In this document: positions 45,830 to 55,970 of the stretch, piece after piece
Numbering within the stretch: position 1 is the first letter of the stretch
Layout of the letters: every line of letters begins with the position of its first letter
NCBI RefSeq assembly: GCF_027257195.1
Contig: NZ_JAPDFS010000004.1
Span: forward strand, 244,048 to 308,047
From: Halorubrum sp. F4
GTDB taxonomy: Archaea; Halobacteriota; Halobacteria; Halobacteriales; Haloferacaceae
Direction: 5' to 3'
Length of the DNA stretch: 64,000 nt
The notes under the pieces: generated by a model
Databases searched by the model: none
Seen by the model: the letters and a program-made list of their open reading frames with translations, nothing else
Told to the model about the DNA's origin: nothing
Made by a program: the position numbers and the translations under genes

Positions 45830-46750
45830 GTGAGCCGCTACCGTAACCTCTCGTTGTTCCTCCTCCTCGCCGCCGTGTGGGGCTCGGCGTTCATGGCGAT
45901 AAACGCCGGGCTGGCGTACTTCCCGCCCGTGCTGTTCGCCGCCGTTCGGTACGACGTCGCCGGCGTGGTGATGCTCGCCTACGCGGCGTACGTCGTCGAC
46001 GACCCGATCCCCCGCGGTCGCGGCGAGTGGAAGCTCGTCGCCGTCGGCGCGGTGCTCCTCATCGCGGCCTACCACGCCTTCCTGTTCGTCGGCCAGACGG
46101 ACCCCGAGGTGACGAGCGCGGTCGCGTCCGTCACCGTCGGCCTCTCGCCGGTGTTGACCACGGTGTTCGCGCGGGCGTTCCTGCCGTCCGAACGCCTGAC
46201 TGCCCTCGGCGTCCTCGGCCTCCTTATCGGGCTCGCCGGCGCGGGCGTGCTGGCCGCGCCCGACCCCTCGAACCTCGCCGCGGGCGGGACCGTCGCGAAG
46301 TTCCTCGTGTTCCTCGCGGCCGCGTCGTTCGCGCTCGGGTCGGTGCTCACCCGCGCGCTCGACGTGGGCATGGAGATAGAGACCATGGAGGCGTGGTCGA
46401 TGCTGTTCGGCGCGGCGATCATGCACGTCGTCGCGTTCGGGCTCGGCGAGTCGATGGCCGAGGTCGTCTGGACGACGGAGGCGCTGCTCGCACTCGGCTA
46501 CCTCGCGGTGGTAGCCAGCGGTTTCGGCTACCTCGTCTACTTCCACCTGCTCGACCGGGTCGGGCCGATCGAGATCAACCTCGTCTCCTACGTCGCGCCC
46601 GTGTTCGCGGCGCTCTCCGGCTGGCTCGTGTTGAACGAGGGGCTCACGCCGAACACGGTCGCCGGCTTCCTGCTCATCTGTTGCGGGTTCGCGCTCGTCA
46701 AGCGCGCGGCGATCCGCGAGGAGCTCCGGCGCCGGGGCGTGGTGGCGTAG
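45830..46750 (+). CDS. EamA/DMT-superfamily transporter
   Basis: A 306-residue integral membrane protein with about ten hydrophobic helices arranged as two EamA repeats (about 5-135 and 150-285). The opening LFLLLAAVWGSAFMAINAGL and the second-repeat GYLVYFHLLDRVGPIEINLVSYVAPVFAALSGWLVLNE are typical of drug/metabolite exporters, many of which move amino acids or metabolites. I prefer the GTG at 45830, directly before the first helix, to the TTG nine codons upstream. The substrate is unknown. It follows the ArsR-type gene by 70 bp in the same direction. Confidence 0.88.
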   Translation: MSRYRNLSLFLLLAAVWGSAFMAINAGLAYFPPVLFAAVRYDVAGVVMLAYAAYVVDDPIPRGRGEWKLVAVGAVLLIAAYHAFLFVGQTDPEVTSAVASVTVGLSPVLTTVFARAFLPSERLTALGVLGLLIGLAGAGVLAAPDPSNLAAGGTVAKFLVFLAAASFALGSVLTRALDVGMEIETMEAWSMLFGAAIMHVVAFGLGESMAEVVWTTEALLALGYLAVVASGFGYLVYFHLLDRVGPIEINLVSYVAPVFAALSGWLVLNEGLTPNTVAGFLLICCGFALVKRAAIREELRRRGVVA

Positions 46751-46842
46751 TCCCGTCGAGGTGACGGCCGGACGACCGGAAACGACCTGCCGTGCCCGTC
46801 GGGACCCAGCAGGCCTTTGTCGCGTCCACACGAGTCGCCGGT

Positions 46843-47481
46843 ATGAACCGACAGGAGATCGCCGCCCGGATCGACCACACCGTCCTCGGCCCGACGACGA
46901 CGTTCGAGGACGTCGAACGCGTCCTCAGGGAGGCCGACACGCACGGGATGAACGTCTGTATTCCGCCGTGTTATCTCACGGAGGCGACCGAACACGACGC
47001 GACCCCGGACACGATCGCGACCGTCGTGGGGTTCCCGCACGGGCAGTCGTCGATGGGCACCAAACGCGACGAGGCCGTCAACGCCTGGGACGACGGGGCC
47101 GACGAGATCGACCTCGTGATCAACGTCGGCCGCCTGAAGGCCGGCGAGGACGACGCGGTCGCGGCCGAACTCGCGGAGGTCGTCGCGGCCGTGCCGGTCC
47201 CGGTGAAAGTCATCATCGAGACCGCGCTCCTGACCGACGCCGAGAAACGCCGGGCCTGTGAGGCCGCCGTCGACGCCGACGCCGACATGGTGAAGACGTC
47301 GACCGGCTTCGCAGACGGCGGCGCGACCGTCCCCGACGTGACGTTGATGAGCGAGTATCTCCCGGTGAAGGCCTCCGGCGGCGTCGGCTCCTACGAGGAG
47401 GCGATGGCGATGTTCGACGCCGGCGCGGAGCGGATCGGCGCCTCCTCGGGGGTCGCGATCGTCGAGGGCGCACCGGAGTGA
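46843..47481 (+). CDS. deoC: deoxyribose-phosphate aldolase
   Basis: Cleaves 2-deoxyribose 5-phosphate to glyceraldehyde 3-phosphate and acetaldehyde, in nucleoside catabolism. The 212-residue TIM barrel has D90 in [10 protein letters not shown], the Schiff-base Lys K151 in VKTSTGF and the second active Lys near 176 in PVKASGG, as in E. coli DeoC (D102, K167, K201). The ATG at 46843 gives the standard start. It is convergent with the transporter-UspA gene and has no nucleoside-pathway neighbour. Confidence 0.95.
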   Translation: MNRQEIAARIDHTVLGPTTTFEDVERVLREADTHGMNVCIPPCYLTEATEHDATPDTIATVVGFPHGQSSMGTKRDEAVNAWDDGADEIDLVINVGRLKAGEDDAVAAELAEVVAAVPVPVKVIIETALLTDAEKRRACEAAVDADADMVKTSTGFADGGATVPDVTLMSEYLPVKASGGVGSYEEAMAMFDAGAERIGASSGVAIVEGAPE

Positions 47482-47500
47482 ACGCGGGAGGAGGAGGGGA

Positions 47501-49906
47501 CTAGCGGTCGTCGCGGGCGTTCTCGTCGTCGCCCTCGGACGCATCGTCGCCCTCGGACGCATCGTCGCCCTCGGACGCGTCGTCGACCGCGGGCGTGTTC
47601 GGCTCGGACTCCACGCCGACCTCCGCGTAGGAGTCGTCGCGGTCGCGGGAGCCGGACCCGAACAGCCGGTCGAGGAGGCCGCGGTCGTGCCGCTTCTCCG
47701 CGAGCAACACCGAGCACTCGACGTCGTAGAGCACGTCGAGCACGAGCGAGCCGCGGACCAGCCGCGAGAGCAGTCCCTTCTCCGTCGCGCCGATCACGAG
47801 CAGGGTCGCGTCGCGGGCGGCCTCGGCGATCCGCGACTCCACGTCGCCGGACTCGACGCGGAGTTCCGCGTCGGTGAGGCCGTTCTCGACCGCCCACGAC
47901 TCGAGGAACGCCTCGCCCGCCGCCCGGTCGTCGGCGACGTGAAGCAGCGTGACCTCGGAATCGAACTCGAGCTGGAGCGTTCGAGCGACCGCCGCCGACA
48001 GCTCCGAGTCGGGGCCGCCCGCGGTCGGAACGAGGATCCGGGAGGCGTCGAACCCGCGGTCCCGGAACACGAGGAAGTCACAGGGCAGCGAGTGGGCGAG
48101 CTCGTCGACCGCCGACTCGGCACGGCCGGGCGCGCCGTGGGAGTTCTCGCCCCATCCCATCACCGTCAGGTCCGCGCCGTAGGTCCGCGCGGCGTCGAAG
48201 ACCTCCTCGAACACGCGGTGTGAGAGGACGACGTGGGTCTCCACGTCGACGCCGAACGTCTCGGCGTCCTCCTTGGCCCGGTCGAGCAGGTCGTGGGCCG
48301 CGTCGTGCGCGCCGCGGTCGCGGGCGGCCTCCAGCGATGTCTGGTCCGGCACGTTCGCGATGTTGATCGCGACGACCGTTCCGTCGCGCTGCTTGGCGAT
48401 CGCGGACGCCAGCGTGATCAGGTGCTCCTCCGTCCGCGGGTTCGCGATCGGCACCATCACGCGGTAGTCGCCGCCGCTGGGTTGGAGGGAGGTCGCGGCC
48501 GACACCGCGGCTTCGGGGAGTTCCTCCGAGCGGTCGAGGATCCACGTTCCCAACACGCCGCGAGCTTCGACCTTCGAGCGAGCGTACCCGAAGTACCAGA
48601 GGGCGGCGAAGACGACCAACCCGGCCGAGAGCAGGATGATCTGGGGGTTGATGTACGCGATCAGCGCGAACGACGACACCGTGCCGATGAGCGGAACGAT
48701 CGGGTAGAAGGGCACCTCGAAGTCGGGGTCGTACCCCTCGACCTCCGACTCGCGCATCACGATGAGCGCGAGGTTCAACAGCCCGTAGACGATGAGGTGG
48801 AGCACGGACCCCATCGTCGACAGCGACTCGACGCCGCCGGCGACGAGGAACGCGAGAATGAGCCCGCCGGTGAGCGCGATCGACTTGTACGGCGTCCCGA
48901 ATCGCTCGTGGATCTCGTTGAGTTTCGGGGTGACGATCTTCTCGCGACCCATCGCGAAGTTGATCCGCGACGACGAGAGGATCGACGCGTTGGCCGAGGA
49001 CGCGGTCGCGAGCAGGCCGCCGATGAGCAGCATCGCGGCCCCGATCCCGCCGAGCGAGTAGCCGAACACCGCGTAGTTACCGAACAGCAGCCTCGCGGCG
49101 TCGACGACGGCGGTCTCGTTGTTCGCGACGAGTTCGTTCGGGACCGCCGCGAGCAACACCACGAGGAACAGCGCGTACACGACGGTGACGATGACGACCG
49201 ACCCGAGGACCGCGAGCGGGAGGTTCCGTCCGGGATTCTTGATCTCCTCGGCGACCGAGGTGATCTGGACGAACCCCAGATACGAGACGAAGATGATCCC
49301 CGTCACGGGGAGCACCTGGCTCGTCGTGCCCGGCGGCGCGATCGGTCGCAACGACTCCATGTCGGCGTTCAACAGTCCGACGACGGTGAAGACGGCGAGG
49401 ATCCCCAGAAGCGACATGACGATGACGATCTGGAGCCCGCCCGTCTCCTTCGCGCCGAAGTAGTTGACCGCGATGAACAGCAGCGCGCCGACGAGCCCGA
49501 TCACCTGGGCGGCCTCCAGCGTGAGCGGGCCGACACCGACCGAGCCGAGCCCGACGAGCGCGTTGACGTACTCGCCGAAGCCGTACATGTAGAACGCGGA
49601 GGCGAACGCGAGGCCGAGCCAGTTCGCCCAGCCGGCGATCGAACCGAAGAGCGGCCCGAGCGCTCGATTGACGTAGAAGTACGCGCCGCCGGACTTCGGC
49701 ATCGCCGTGCCGAGTTCCGAGGCCGAAAGCGCCGTGAACAGCGCGATCACGCCGCCGAGGACGAACGTGGCCGCCGCGAGCGGGCCGGCACGTGCGACCG
49801 CGGTGCCGGGCAACACGAAGATGCCGGCACCGATCATGGTCCCGATACCGATCGTGAGCGCCGCGAGCGGGCCGAGGTCCTTCGCGAGTTCCTCGTCGCC
49901 GCTCAC
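47501..49906 (-). CDS. APC-superfamily amino-acid transporter fused to two UspA domains
   Basis: An 801-residue membrane protein. Residues about 1-440 form a 12-helix APC transporter, opening with [24 protein letters not shown], the substrate-site glycine motif of helix 1. The cytoplasmic C-terminal part has two tandem universal-stress-protein domains (about 475-610 and 615-735); the second ends in [25 protein letters not shown], matching the GSxS-type ATP-binding end of UspA. The tail has three EGDDAS repeats. The arrangement is common in haloarchaea and suggests nucleotide-dependent control of transport. Cationic amino acids are a frequent substrate, but this is unproven. Confidence 0.92.
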   Translation of the reverse strand: MSGDEELAKDLGPLAALTIGIGTMIGAGIFVLPGTAVARAGPLAAATFVLGGVIALFTALSASELGTAMPKSGGAYFYVNRALGPLFGSIAGWANWLGLAFASAFYMYGFGEYVNALVGLGSVGVGPLTLEAAQVIGLVGALLFIAVNYFGAKETGGLQIVIVMSLLGILAVFTVVGLLNADMESLRPIAPPGTTSQVLPVTGIIFVSYLGFVQITSVAEEIKNPGRNLPLAVLGSVVIVTVVYALFLVVLLAAVPNELVANNETAVVDAARLLFGNYAVFGYSLGGIGAAMLLIGGLLATASSANASILSSSRINFAMGREKIVTPKLNEIHERFGTPYKSIALTGGLILAFLVAGGVESLSTMGSVLHLIVYGLLNLALIVMRESEVEGYDPDFEVPFYPIVPLIGTVSSFALIAYINPQIILLSAGLVVFAALWYFGYARSKVEARGVLGTWILDRSEELPEAAVSAATSLQPSGGDYRVMVPIANPRTEEHLITLASAIAKQRDGTVVAINIANVPDQTSLEAARDRGAHDAAHDLLDRAKEDAETFGVDVETHVVLSHRVFEEVFDAARTYGADLTVMGWGENSHGAPGRAESAVDELAHSLPCDFLVFRDRGFDASRILVPTAGGPDSELSAAVARTLQLEFDSEVTLLHVADDRAAGEAFLESWAVENGLTDAELRVESGDVESRIAEAARDATLLVIGATEKGLLSRLVRGSLVLDVLYDVECSVLLAEKRHDRGLLDRLFGSGSRDRDDSYAEVGVESEPNTPAVDDASEGDDASEGDDASEGDDENARDDR
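47536..47583. repeat. 15-bp in-frame tandem repeat at the transporter C-terminus
   Basis: Three near-perfect 15-bp units (reading GGACGCATCGTCGCC and close variants) encode EGDDAS three times near the protein end. Likely a slippage product in a disordered tail. Confidence 0.75.
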
Positions 49907-50121
49907 GTGCGCCCCTCCGTCGTGACGTCGTCGTCGACGATCGACACGACTCGCCTCGAGATACGCGGGGTCATGGAGTACACTCTCTCGGCAAGGGATT
50001 TAGTCGGTTCGTTCATCGTTCCGGCGGCCGGACGACGAGCGAGCCGGCGTGACGTCTCGTGAGGCGTCCCCGCCGGGGCGATCCCGGTCGGTTTTTGCCC
50101 GTACACGACGGAAGGAGAACC

Positions 50122-50439
50122 ATGACCATCGACACGACGACGATCGAGGAGCTGATCGAGTCGGGGATCCCGGACGCGGTCGCGCGGGTGTCGACCCCGC
50201 GGATCCACGACGACGAGGACGAGGACGCCCACTTCGCGGCGGTCGTCGTCTCGCCCGCCTTCGATGGCGAGTCGCTCGTCGACCAACACCAGCGGGTGTA
50301 CGACGCCGTCGGCGACCACATGACCCGCTCGGTCCATGCGCTGGAGATCAAGACGTACACGCCCGAGGCGTACGCCGAACACGGCGACGGGAACCTGGAC
50401 GACGACCTCCGGACGGCCGGGCTGCTCCCGGTCGAATAG
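50122..50439 (+). CDS. BolA/IbaG-family protein
   Basis: A 105-residue protein with the BolA fold pattern: IEELIESGIPDAVARV at the start, DEDAHFAAVVVSPAFDGESLVDQHQRVYDAV in the middle (conserved FxGxxxxxRHRxVY-like block) and HALEIKTYTPEAY at the end. BolA-type proteins bind [2Fe-2S] clusters with monothiol glutaredoxins and help in iron-sulfur and iron regulation. A ribosome site GAAGGAG lies at 50111-50117, just before the ATG. It is divergent from the transporter gene. Confidence 0.88.
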   Translation: MTIDTTTIEELIESGIPDAVARVSTPRIHDDEDEDAHFAAVVVSPAFDGESLVDQHQRVYDAVGDHMTRSVHALEIKTYTPEAYAEHGDGNLDDDLRTAGLLPVE

Positions 50440-50496
50440 CGTCGAGCGGGTGCGACCTCCGGGAGGCTTTCGGTCCCCGCGATCGTCGGTCCTCTC

Positions 50497-50703
50497 ATGA
50501 GCCCGTCACCCTCCACGCTCGATCGGCTCCGAGACGCCTCCTGGCCGGTCGTGATGCCCTTCGTCCTCCTCCTTCTCGCCGGCGTGTACCGCCGAGCGAG
50601 CCGGATCGATCCCGCGTTCGGCCTCGTCGTCGTCGCGTTCCTCGTCATGAACGGCGGGCTCGTCGCACTCGGCGGATGGGCAGCGGGCCGGGAGCGGGAC
50701 TGA
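50497..50703 (+). CDS. small two-span membrane protein
   Basis: A 68-residue protein with two hydrophobic helices (about 16-30 and 41-63) separated by a short basic-acidic loop. It follows bolA by 57 bp in the same direction. I do not recognise a family. The short length, clear membrane helices and normal codon use support a real gene, but it is not certain. Confidence 0.5.
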   Translation: MSPSPSTLDRLRDASWPVVMPFVLLLLAGVYRRASRIDPAFGLVVVAFLVMNGGLVALGGWAAGRERD

Positions 50704-50757
50704 CGCCGTGGTTCGGGGGCGACGGGGGATCTTCGACCCGGAAGAGAGGAGGCCGGT

Positions 50758-51402
50758 TCAGCGATCGGCGGCGTCCGCGTCGGCGTCGCCATCACCGTCG
50801 TCGTGGCTTTCCTCGTCGACGTCACCGTCGGACGGTTCCGCGCCCCGATCGGCCAACCCAGTGAGATGACCGACCTCCGGGAGGATGATCTCCTCGACGC
50901 CGAGGCGAACCGCGTTCTCCGAGCCGGGGAGACAACAGACCAGAGTTCCGTCGACCACGCCCGCGGTCGCGCGCGATCCGACCGTTCGCGTGCCGATCTC
51001 CTCGGCCGAGAGCCGGCGGAACAGCTCGCCGAAGCCGGGTAACTCCTTCTCGAAGAGCGGGTCGACCGCCTCGGGCGTGACGTCGTCGGGGGTCACTCCC
51101 GTGCCGCCGGTCGTCACGATGGCGTCGGTGTCCTCGCGTCGCGCGAGCCGGTCGACGGTCCCCTGAACCCCGTCGAAGTCGTCATCGACGAGTTCGCGAA
51201 CGGCGACCGCATGGCCCGCGTCCTCGAAGATCTCCACGATCCGGTCGCCGGAGGCGTCCTCGTCCAGTGATCGGGAGGAGGAGACCGTGACGACGGCGAC
51301 CGCGACCGTCGCCGCGTCGTGTGCGTGATGGTCGTGGTCGCCGTGATCGTCGTGACTATCGTGGCCGCCGTGATCGTGGGCATCGTGATCGTCGTCGCTC
51401 AT
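50758..51402 (-). CDS. moaB: MoaB/MogA-family molybdenum cofactor protein with His-rich N-terminus
   Basis: Adenylylates molybdopterin before metal insertion. The 214-residue protein has the conserved [16 protein letters not shown] (about 97-112), [25 protein letters not shown] (about 140-164) and the C-terminal EVGHLTG of the family. The first 30 residues contain ten His among Asp and Gly, an extension that I do not expect in MoaB and that could bind divalent metal ions. An acidic tail ends the protein. The moeA gene lies at 62524 in the window, not adjacent. Confidence 0.92.
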   Translation of the reverse strand: MSDDDHDAHDHGGHDSHDDHGDHDHHAHDAATVAVAVVTVSSSRSLDEDASGDRIVEIFEDAGHAVAVRELVDDDFDGVQGTVDRLARREDTDAIVTTGGTGVTPDDVTPEAVDPLFEKELPGFGELFRRLSAEEIGTRTVGSRATAGVVDGTLVCCLPGSENAVRLGVEEIILPEVGHLTGLADRGAEPSDGDVDEESHDDGDGDADADAADR

Positions 51403-51456
51403 GCTCGACCGTTCGTCCGGGGACGTGAAAACGTCACTCGTCGCGGACGGGGGCTC

Positions 51457-51870
51457 TCAGGGCCAGTCGTCGGGGGAGGCCGTCTCCGGCTCCTCGTCCT
51501 CCTCCGGCGTCGCGAGGGTCCACCCCGCGGCCTCCGCGGCGTCCTGGACGTCGAGGAACTCCCAGCCGGTCGCCTCGGCGACCGCGGCGTCGTCCTCGTC
51601 GACGCCGACGAAGACGTGTCGGTCGGTGTCGAACTGACTCTTGATGTTCTCCAGGCTCTCCTCGACGCCGCGCGGCCCGGAGAAGAAGTCCTGGCGCACG
51701 CGGTGTTTCCGGGTGAAGTTCGTGACGACGTACGTCGGCTTCTCGCTTACGACTCCGACGTACTCCGTCCACTGTCGGGCGCCGCTGAACACCGCGTTCG
51801 GGTCGGCGAGTGTCTTCAGCGCCTCGAGTTCGAACGCCAGCGTCATGTCGGTTGATCCGCCGCTGTCCAT
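51457..51870 (-). CDS. conserved haloarchaeal protein, function unknown
   Basis: A 137-residue protein of a family confined, as far as I know, to haloarchaea (perhaps DUF7124). Marks are ALKTLADPNAVFSGARQWTEYVGVVS near the start and NFTRKHRVRQDFFSGPRGVEESLENIK in the middle. The second half, FDTDRHVFVGVDEDDAAVAEATGWEFLDVQDAAEAAGW, resembles a small alpha/beta fold. Two starts are possible: ATG at 51870 (used) or at 51846 (MTLAFELEAL), and the latter is nearer the conserved part. No known motif. Confidence 0.7.
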   Translation of the reverse strand: MDSGGSTDMTLAFELEALKTLADPNAVFSGARQWTEYVGVVSEKPTYVVTNFTRKHRVRQDFFSGPRGVEESLENIKSQFDTDRHVFVGVDEDDAAVAEATGWEFLDVQDAAEAAGWTLATPEEDEEPETASPDDWP

Positions 51871-51979
51871 GCCTCACGTTTCGCGTCGCGGGCGAAAACG
51901 ACTTCGCTTCTCGCGTGAGCCGCGGTCGAGGACTCCGACCGAGAAACGAACGCGAACGACCGGGGCGGTCGCCGCCGGC

Positions 51980-52195
51980 TCACCGGGCGCGGATACGGTA
52001 GTAGTCGGTGAACTTCACCACGTCGCCGTCCTCGAGGTCCGCCGACTCAGGCGCGGTCCGCGGCCGCCCCGCCAGCTCGGCGACGGCCGCCTGCGTCGCC
52101 TCGTCGAGCTCGTCGTAGTGACGGACCCGCGCGTCGGGTGGCACTCTCCCGGTGCGACGCAGCCGCATCCGTCGTCCCTCGTCTCGGAACGCCAT
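51980..52195 (-). CDS. small conserved haloarchaeal protein
   Basis: A 71-residue protein: a basic start, VPPDARVRHYDELDEATQAAV in the middle, and a C-terminal ADLEDGDVVKFTDYYRIR. I have seen similar short proteins in haloarchaea, but the function is unknown. The ATG at 52195 lies in the AT-rich gap before the sensor kinase stop, which has a TTAACA/ATAAATA patch suited to a promoter. It is soluble, with no motifs. Confidence 0.65.
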   Translation of the reverse strand: MAFRDEGRRMRLRRTGRVPPDARVRHYDELDEATQAAVAELAGRPRTAPESADLEDGDVVKFTDYYRIRAR

Positions 52196-52237
52196 ATGGT
52201 ATTATTTATCATGGTGTTTGTTAACTCTTTTGAACGA
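52196..52237. other. AT-rich spacer between small gene and kinase
   Basis: A 42-bp stretch with ATTATTTATCATG and GTTTGTTAACTCTTTTG, markedly AT-rich for this genome. It probably holds the promoter of the 71-residue gene (TTAAC about 30 bp, ATAAATA about 12 bp upstream) and a T-rich stop for the kinase mRNA on the other side. Confidence 0.5.
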
Positions 52238-54436
52238 TCACGATCCGTCGGCGCGAACGTCGCGGCGCGGCAGCGTGACCGTCACGACGGTTCCTCGGGG
52301 GTCGGCGTCCGCGACCGTCGCCGACCCGCCGGACTGCTGGAGCACCCAATACACGAGCCACAGGCCCAGTCCGCTGCCGTGATACAGCGCGTCGACCGCC
52401 CGGCCGGTCTCCAACACGTCGCGGTTCATCCCGTCCAGTCCGGGCCCGTCGTCCGTGACCTCGATCACCACCGTCTCCGCCGTCGTCTCCACGGAGACCT
52501 CGACGGACGGTCGGTCCCGGTCGTGATGGACGAGCGCGTTGTGGAGCAGTTCCTCTATCGCCCGATCGATCCACTCGGTCGCGGACGCGACCGCCTCGCC
52601 TTCGGCCGGCGTCGACGCCGAGACCGTCGCGGCGGGGAACTCCGCGGTCGTCGCCGCGACGAGCTGATCGACCGTCTCGCCGACGTCGACCGGCTCCGTG
52701 TCCGCCGGATCGCTCAACACCTCGGTGATGTGATGGGCCTTCTCGCTCGTCGTCAGGAGGTCGTCGGCACGAGAGACGATGGCGGACGCCGGCTCGGCGA
52801 GATCGGCGACGTCCGTCCCGGTGGTCGTCCCCGCCTCCCGGTCGAGGAGCTGTTTCGCTCGGCCGCGGATCACGGTCAGGGCGTTCCGGAGGTTGTGTTG
52901 TAGCACCCGATCGACGACGCGGAGCTGCCGGCTTCGGTTCTCGCTGTCGGTCACGTCCCGGAGGACGCCGACGACTCCGGCCGTGTCGTCGCCCTCCTCG
53001 GAGCCCTCCAGCGGGTAGTAGCGCACGTCGAACGTGCGAGTCCCCCGGTCCGGGTGGGTTCGCGTCGTCCGGTACTCGATCGAATGCCCCCGAAGCGCAC
53101 GGTCGACGTGACGTTTCACGTCCGGATACTGCTCGTCGTCGACGACGTCGCCGACCGTGAGGCCGCTCACGTCCGTCTCCTCGATCCCGTGGTACGTCCG
53201 ATACTGTCGGTTGGCGAATAGGAAATGTCCGTCCCGGTCGACGGCGGCGATCAGGTCCGTCGCGCCGTCGATGGCGTGTTTGAACTGCTCCAACTCTCGC
53301 TCACGGGCCTTGATGTCGGTCACGTCCCGACAGATCGCGAACGTCCCCGTCAGCTCGCCGTCGTCGTAGTACGGGTACCGCCGCGTGCTGAACGTCGCCC
53401 CGCGCCCGCTCCGCTCGAACGTCGGAGAGACCTCGTACTCGGCCGTCTCCTCGGTCTCGAGCACGTCCTTCCGACGTTCGTCGATCGTCGTCGCCGTCTC
53501 GGGATCCATGAACGCGAACTCGTCGTTCCCGTACAACTCCTCCCGCGGGACGCCCGCGAACTCGCTTACGGCCTCGTTGAGCAGTTCGAACTCGCCCTCG
53601 AGGTTCTGTAACAGGATGGGCTCCTCCAACTGCTCGACGATGGCACGATACCGTTCCAGTTGTCCCACGGCCGCCTTCCGCTCCGTGATGTCCGTCTGGA
53701 TCGCGACGAACCGCGAGACCGTTCCCGCCTCGTCGAGGACCGGCGCGATGGTCTGGTGGGCGTGATACAACTCGCCGTCCTTCCGCCGGTCGACGATCTC
53801 CTCCTCCCACACCTCGCCCGCTCGGATCGTCTCCCACAGCGACTCGAAGTAGTCGTCGGACATCCTCGCGGAGTTGAGTATCGCCGGCGTCTCGCCGATC
53901 GCCTCGTCGGCCTCGTAGCCGGTGTGTTCGGTGAACGCCGGGTTGACGTACTCGATCGTTCCGTCGGCGTCGGTGACGTAGATCGCGTGGCCCGCCTGCT
54001 CGACCAGGTTTCGAAACGTCCGAAACGTCCGTCGCCTGTCGCCCTCGGCGTGCTCCCGAAAGGTGCCGGTGTACACGCGCTCTCCGTCGACCTCGTGGTC
54101 GTGGAACCGGGCCGAGAAGGAGTGGACCGCCCCGTCGTCGGACGCGAGCGGGATCGTGACGTCACCCGCTCCGACGAGTCGCTCGGGGTTCTCGAGACGC
54201 GCATGGAGCGAACGCGCGCGCCGCTCGGCGGTCTCGTCGGGGATCAGCGACGTGATCCGCCGACCGAGGAGGTCGTCGGCGACGTACCCGAGCACGGATT
54301 CGACCGCCGGGTTCGCGTAGACGACCGTTCCCCCGTCGTCGAGCGATATCACCGGGTCGGAACTCCCCTCGACGAACGACGCGAGGAACCCGTCGTCGAA
54401 CGAGTCCGGCCGGTCATCGGGGGTGTGGCGTGACAT
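52238..54436 (-). CDS. multi-PAS sensor histidine kinase
   Basis: A 732-residue soluble kinase with four PAS domains in tandem (about 12-130, 135-260, 265-385 and 390-510); the second has the FxNPAFTEHTGYEADE pattern with QTDITERK of PAC motifs. The phospho-acceptor region has VLQHNLRNALTVIRG (H near 530), the variant H-box usual in haloarchaea, and the HATPase domain has NALVHHDRD, DDGPGLDG and SGLGLWLVYW. There is no membrane segment, so it senses internal cues such as oxygen, redox or light. I chose the ATG at 54436 (MSRHTPDD) over the frame start seven codons upstream. No response regulator is adjacent. Confidence 0.9.
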   Translation of the reverse strand: MSRHTPDDRPDSFDDGFLASFVEGSSDPVISLDDGGTVVYANPAVESVLGYVADDLLGRRITSLIPDETAERRARSLHARLENPERLVGAGDVTIPLASDDGAVHSFSARFHDHEVDGERVYTGTFREHAEGDRRRTFRTFRNLVEQAGHAIYVTDADGTIEYVNPAFTEHTGYEADEAIGETPAILNSARMSDDYFESLWETIRAGEVWEEEIVDRRKDGELYHAHQTIAPVLDEAGTVSRFVAIQTDITERKAAVGQLERYRAIVEQLEEPILLQNLEGEFELLNEAVSEFAGVPREELYGNDEFAFMDPETATTIDERRKDVLETEETAEYEVSPTFERSGRGATFSTRRYPYYDDGELTGTFAICRDVTDIKARERELEQFKHAIDGATDLIAAVDRDGHFLFANRQYRTYHGIEETDVSGLTVGDVVDDEQYPDVKRHVDRALRGHSIEYRTTRTHPDRGTRTFDVRYYPLEGSEEGDDTAGVVGVLRDVTDSENRSRQLRVVDRVLQHNLRNALTVIRGRAKQLLDREAGTTTGTDVADLAEPASAIVSRADDLLTTSEKAHHITEVLSDPADTEPVDVGETVDQLVAATTAEFPAATVSASTPAEGEAVASATEWIDRAIEELLHNALVHHDRDRPSVEVSVETTAETVVIEVTDDGPGLDGMNRDVLETGRAVDALYHGSGLGLWLVYWVLQQSGGSATVADADPRGTVVTVTLPRRDVRADGS

Positions 54437-54566
54437 TACCGATCCGCAGGTCGTCACGACGTGAAAAGGTACTGCTCCCTTCGAGAAGGTGGGAAGGCGG
54501 CGCGGGAGACCGCTTCGCGAGCGATCCCTGACTCCCGGCCGGTCAGTGTGGTACTCGGCCGGCCGG

Positions 54567-55808
54567 TCAGTGCTCCGTCGTCGACGCGGCCAGGTCGTCG
54601 ACGGAGAAGCCGGGCTCCATCAAGAGCTCCGTCTGGTCGCTCACGTCCCGTTTCTCGCGCATCAGCTGTTTGAACGCCGACTGCGGCGAGAGGTCGCCGA
54701 TGAGCACGCCGCCGACGATCCGGCCGTCCTTCAGCGCGACGCGACGCCACTCCCCCTCGTCGGTGGTCGCCTCCACCGAGTCGTCGCCGAGCGTCGGATG
54801 CCCGAACGAGAGGAAGGGGAAGTCGAAGTGCGTGATGGAGTACGAGGAGACCCACTCGAACTCCGCGCTGCCGTACTCGGTCATGTTGCGGGCGGCGATC
54901 GTCCCCTGCTCCTTCGCCGACCCCCACGACCCGTTCTTGGCCTGCTGGCCGAGCACGAGGTCCTCGAAGGTGGTGACGTCGCCGGCGGCGAACACGTTGT
55001 CGACGTTCGTCCGCATGTACTCGTCGACGACGATCCCGTCGTCCGTCTCGATCGGCGTGTCCTCGACGATCTCCGTGTTCATGTTCAACCCGATCGCCAC
55101 GCCCGCGAAGTCGCACTCGTAGCGCTCGCCGTTCGGGTCCACGGCCGCCTCGACGCGCCCGTCGTCGTCGACCTCGAAGCGGTCCACGCCGGAGTCGAAC
55201 ACCGGCTCCACGCCGCGCTCGCGCATCGCCTCGTGCATGATCTCCGCGCCCTCGTTGGAGAGGGCGTACCGCCACCAGGAGTCGCCGCGCATCAGGTACT
55301 TCGCCTCCACGTCCTGCGCGCCGCAGATCGCCGCGAAGTCGATGCCGAGCAGTCCCGCGCCGACGATGACGCCCCGCTCGGCGCCCTCGACGCTCTCCTT
55401 GATCCGCCGGGCGTCCTGGAACGTCCAGAAGTGGTGGATCCCCTCGGCGTCGGCGTTCTCGACCGGTAGCTGCTGGGGCGTTCCCCCGATCGCCAGGAGA
55501 AGCGAGTCGTACTCGATGACCTCGTCCTCGTGGGTCCGAACCGCATCGTTCTCGACGTCGATGTCGACGACCAGCGTGTTCAACCGGAGGTCGACGTCGT
55601 GGTCGTCGTACCACGACTCGTCGTGGATCGAGATCGGCGCTTCGGGGAGTTTCCCCTTCGCGAACTCCTTTATCAGGATCCGGTTGTAGAGGGACTCGCC
55701 CTCCTCGGTGATGACCGTGATCTCGGCGTCAGGCGCTTCCTCGCGGAGGGTCTCGGCCGCGGAGGCCCCCGCGATCCCGTCCCCGATGATCACGTACGAA
55801 TCGCTCAT
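54567..55808 (-). CDS. NAD(P)/FAD-dependent oxidoreductase (NirB/rubredoxin-reductase-like)
   Basis: A 413-residue flavoprotein. The FAD-binding loop is YVIIGDGIAGASAA (4-17), the NAD(P) loop VIVGAGLLGIDFAA near 146, and the second FAD block NVFAAGDV near 282, as in nitrite-reductase large-subunit N-domains and rubredoxin reductases. No Fe-S or rubredoxin domain is fused, so it needs a separate electron partner, which is not visible nearby. The ATG at 55808 directly precedes the dinucleotide-binding fold. It is divergent from the DUF6149-like gene. Confidence 0.85.
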   Translation of the reverse strand: MSDSYVIIGDGIAGASAAETLREEAPDAEITVITEEGESLYNRILIKEFAKGKLPEAPISIHDESWYDDHDVDLRLNTLVVDIDVENDAVRTHEDEVIEYDSLLLAIGGTPQQLPVENADAEGIHHFWTFQDARRIKESVEGAERGVIVGAGLLGIDFAAICGAQDVEAKYLMRGDSWWRYALSNEGAEIMHEAMRERGVEPVFDSGVDRFEVDDDGRVEAAVDPNGERYECDFAGVAIGLNMNTEIVEDTPIETDDGIVVDEYMRTNVDNVFAAGDVTTFEDLVLGQQAKNGSWGSAKEQGTIAARNMTEYGSAEFEWVSSYSITHFDFPFLSFGHPTLGDDSVEATTDEGEWRRVALKDGRIVGGVLIGDLSPQSAFKQLMREKRDVSDQTELLMEPGFSVDDLAASTTEH

Positions 55809-55970
55809 GGGCGGCGTTTCGGATTGGGGGTTAATGTGGATTGTCATCCGCGTTCAGAACCGTGACAGTCCCTCGCTCGCCCCTCGCGACCGTCCCCTTC
55901 GTCCGGAAGCCGCGTCCCGTAGCCGCCGCGGTCGCCACAGATTCAAGGTCGTCGCCGCCCAACACGCGGT

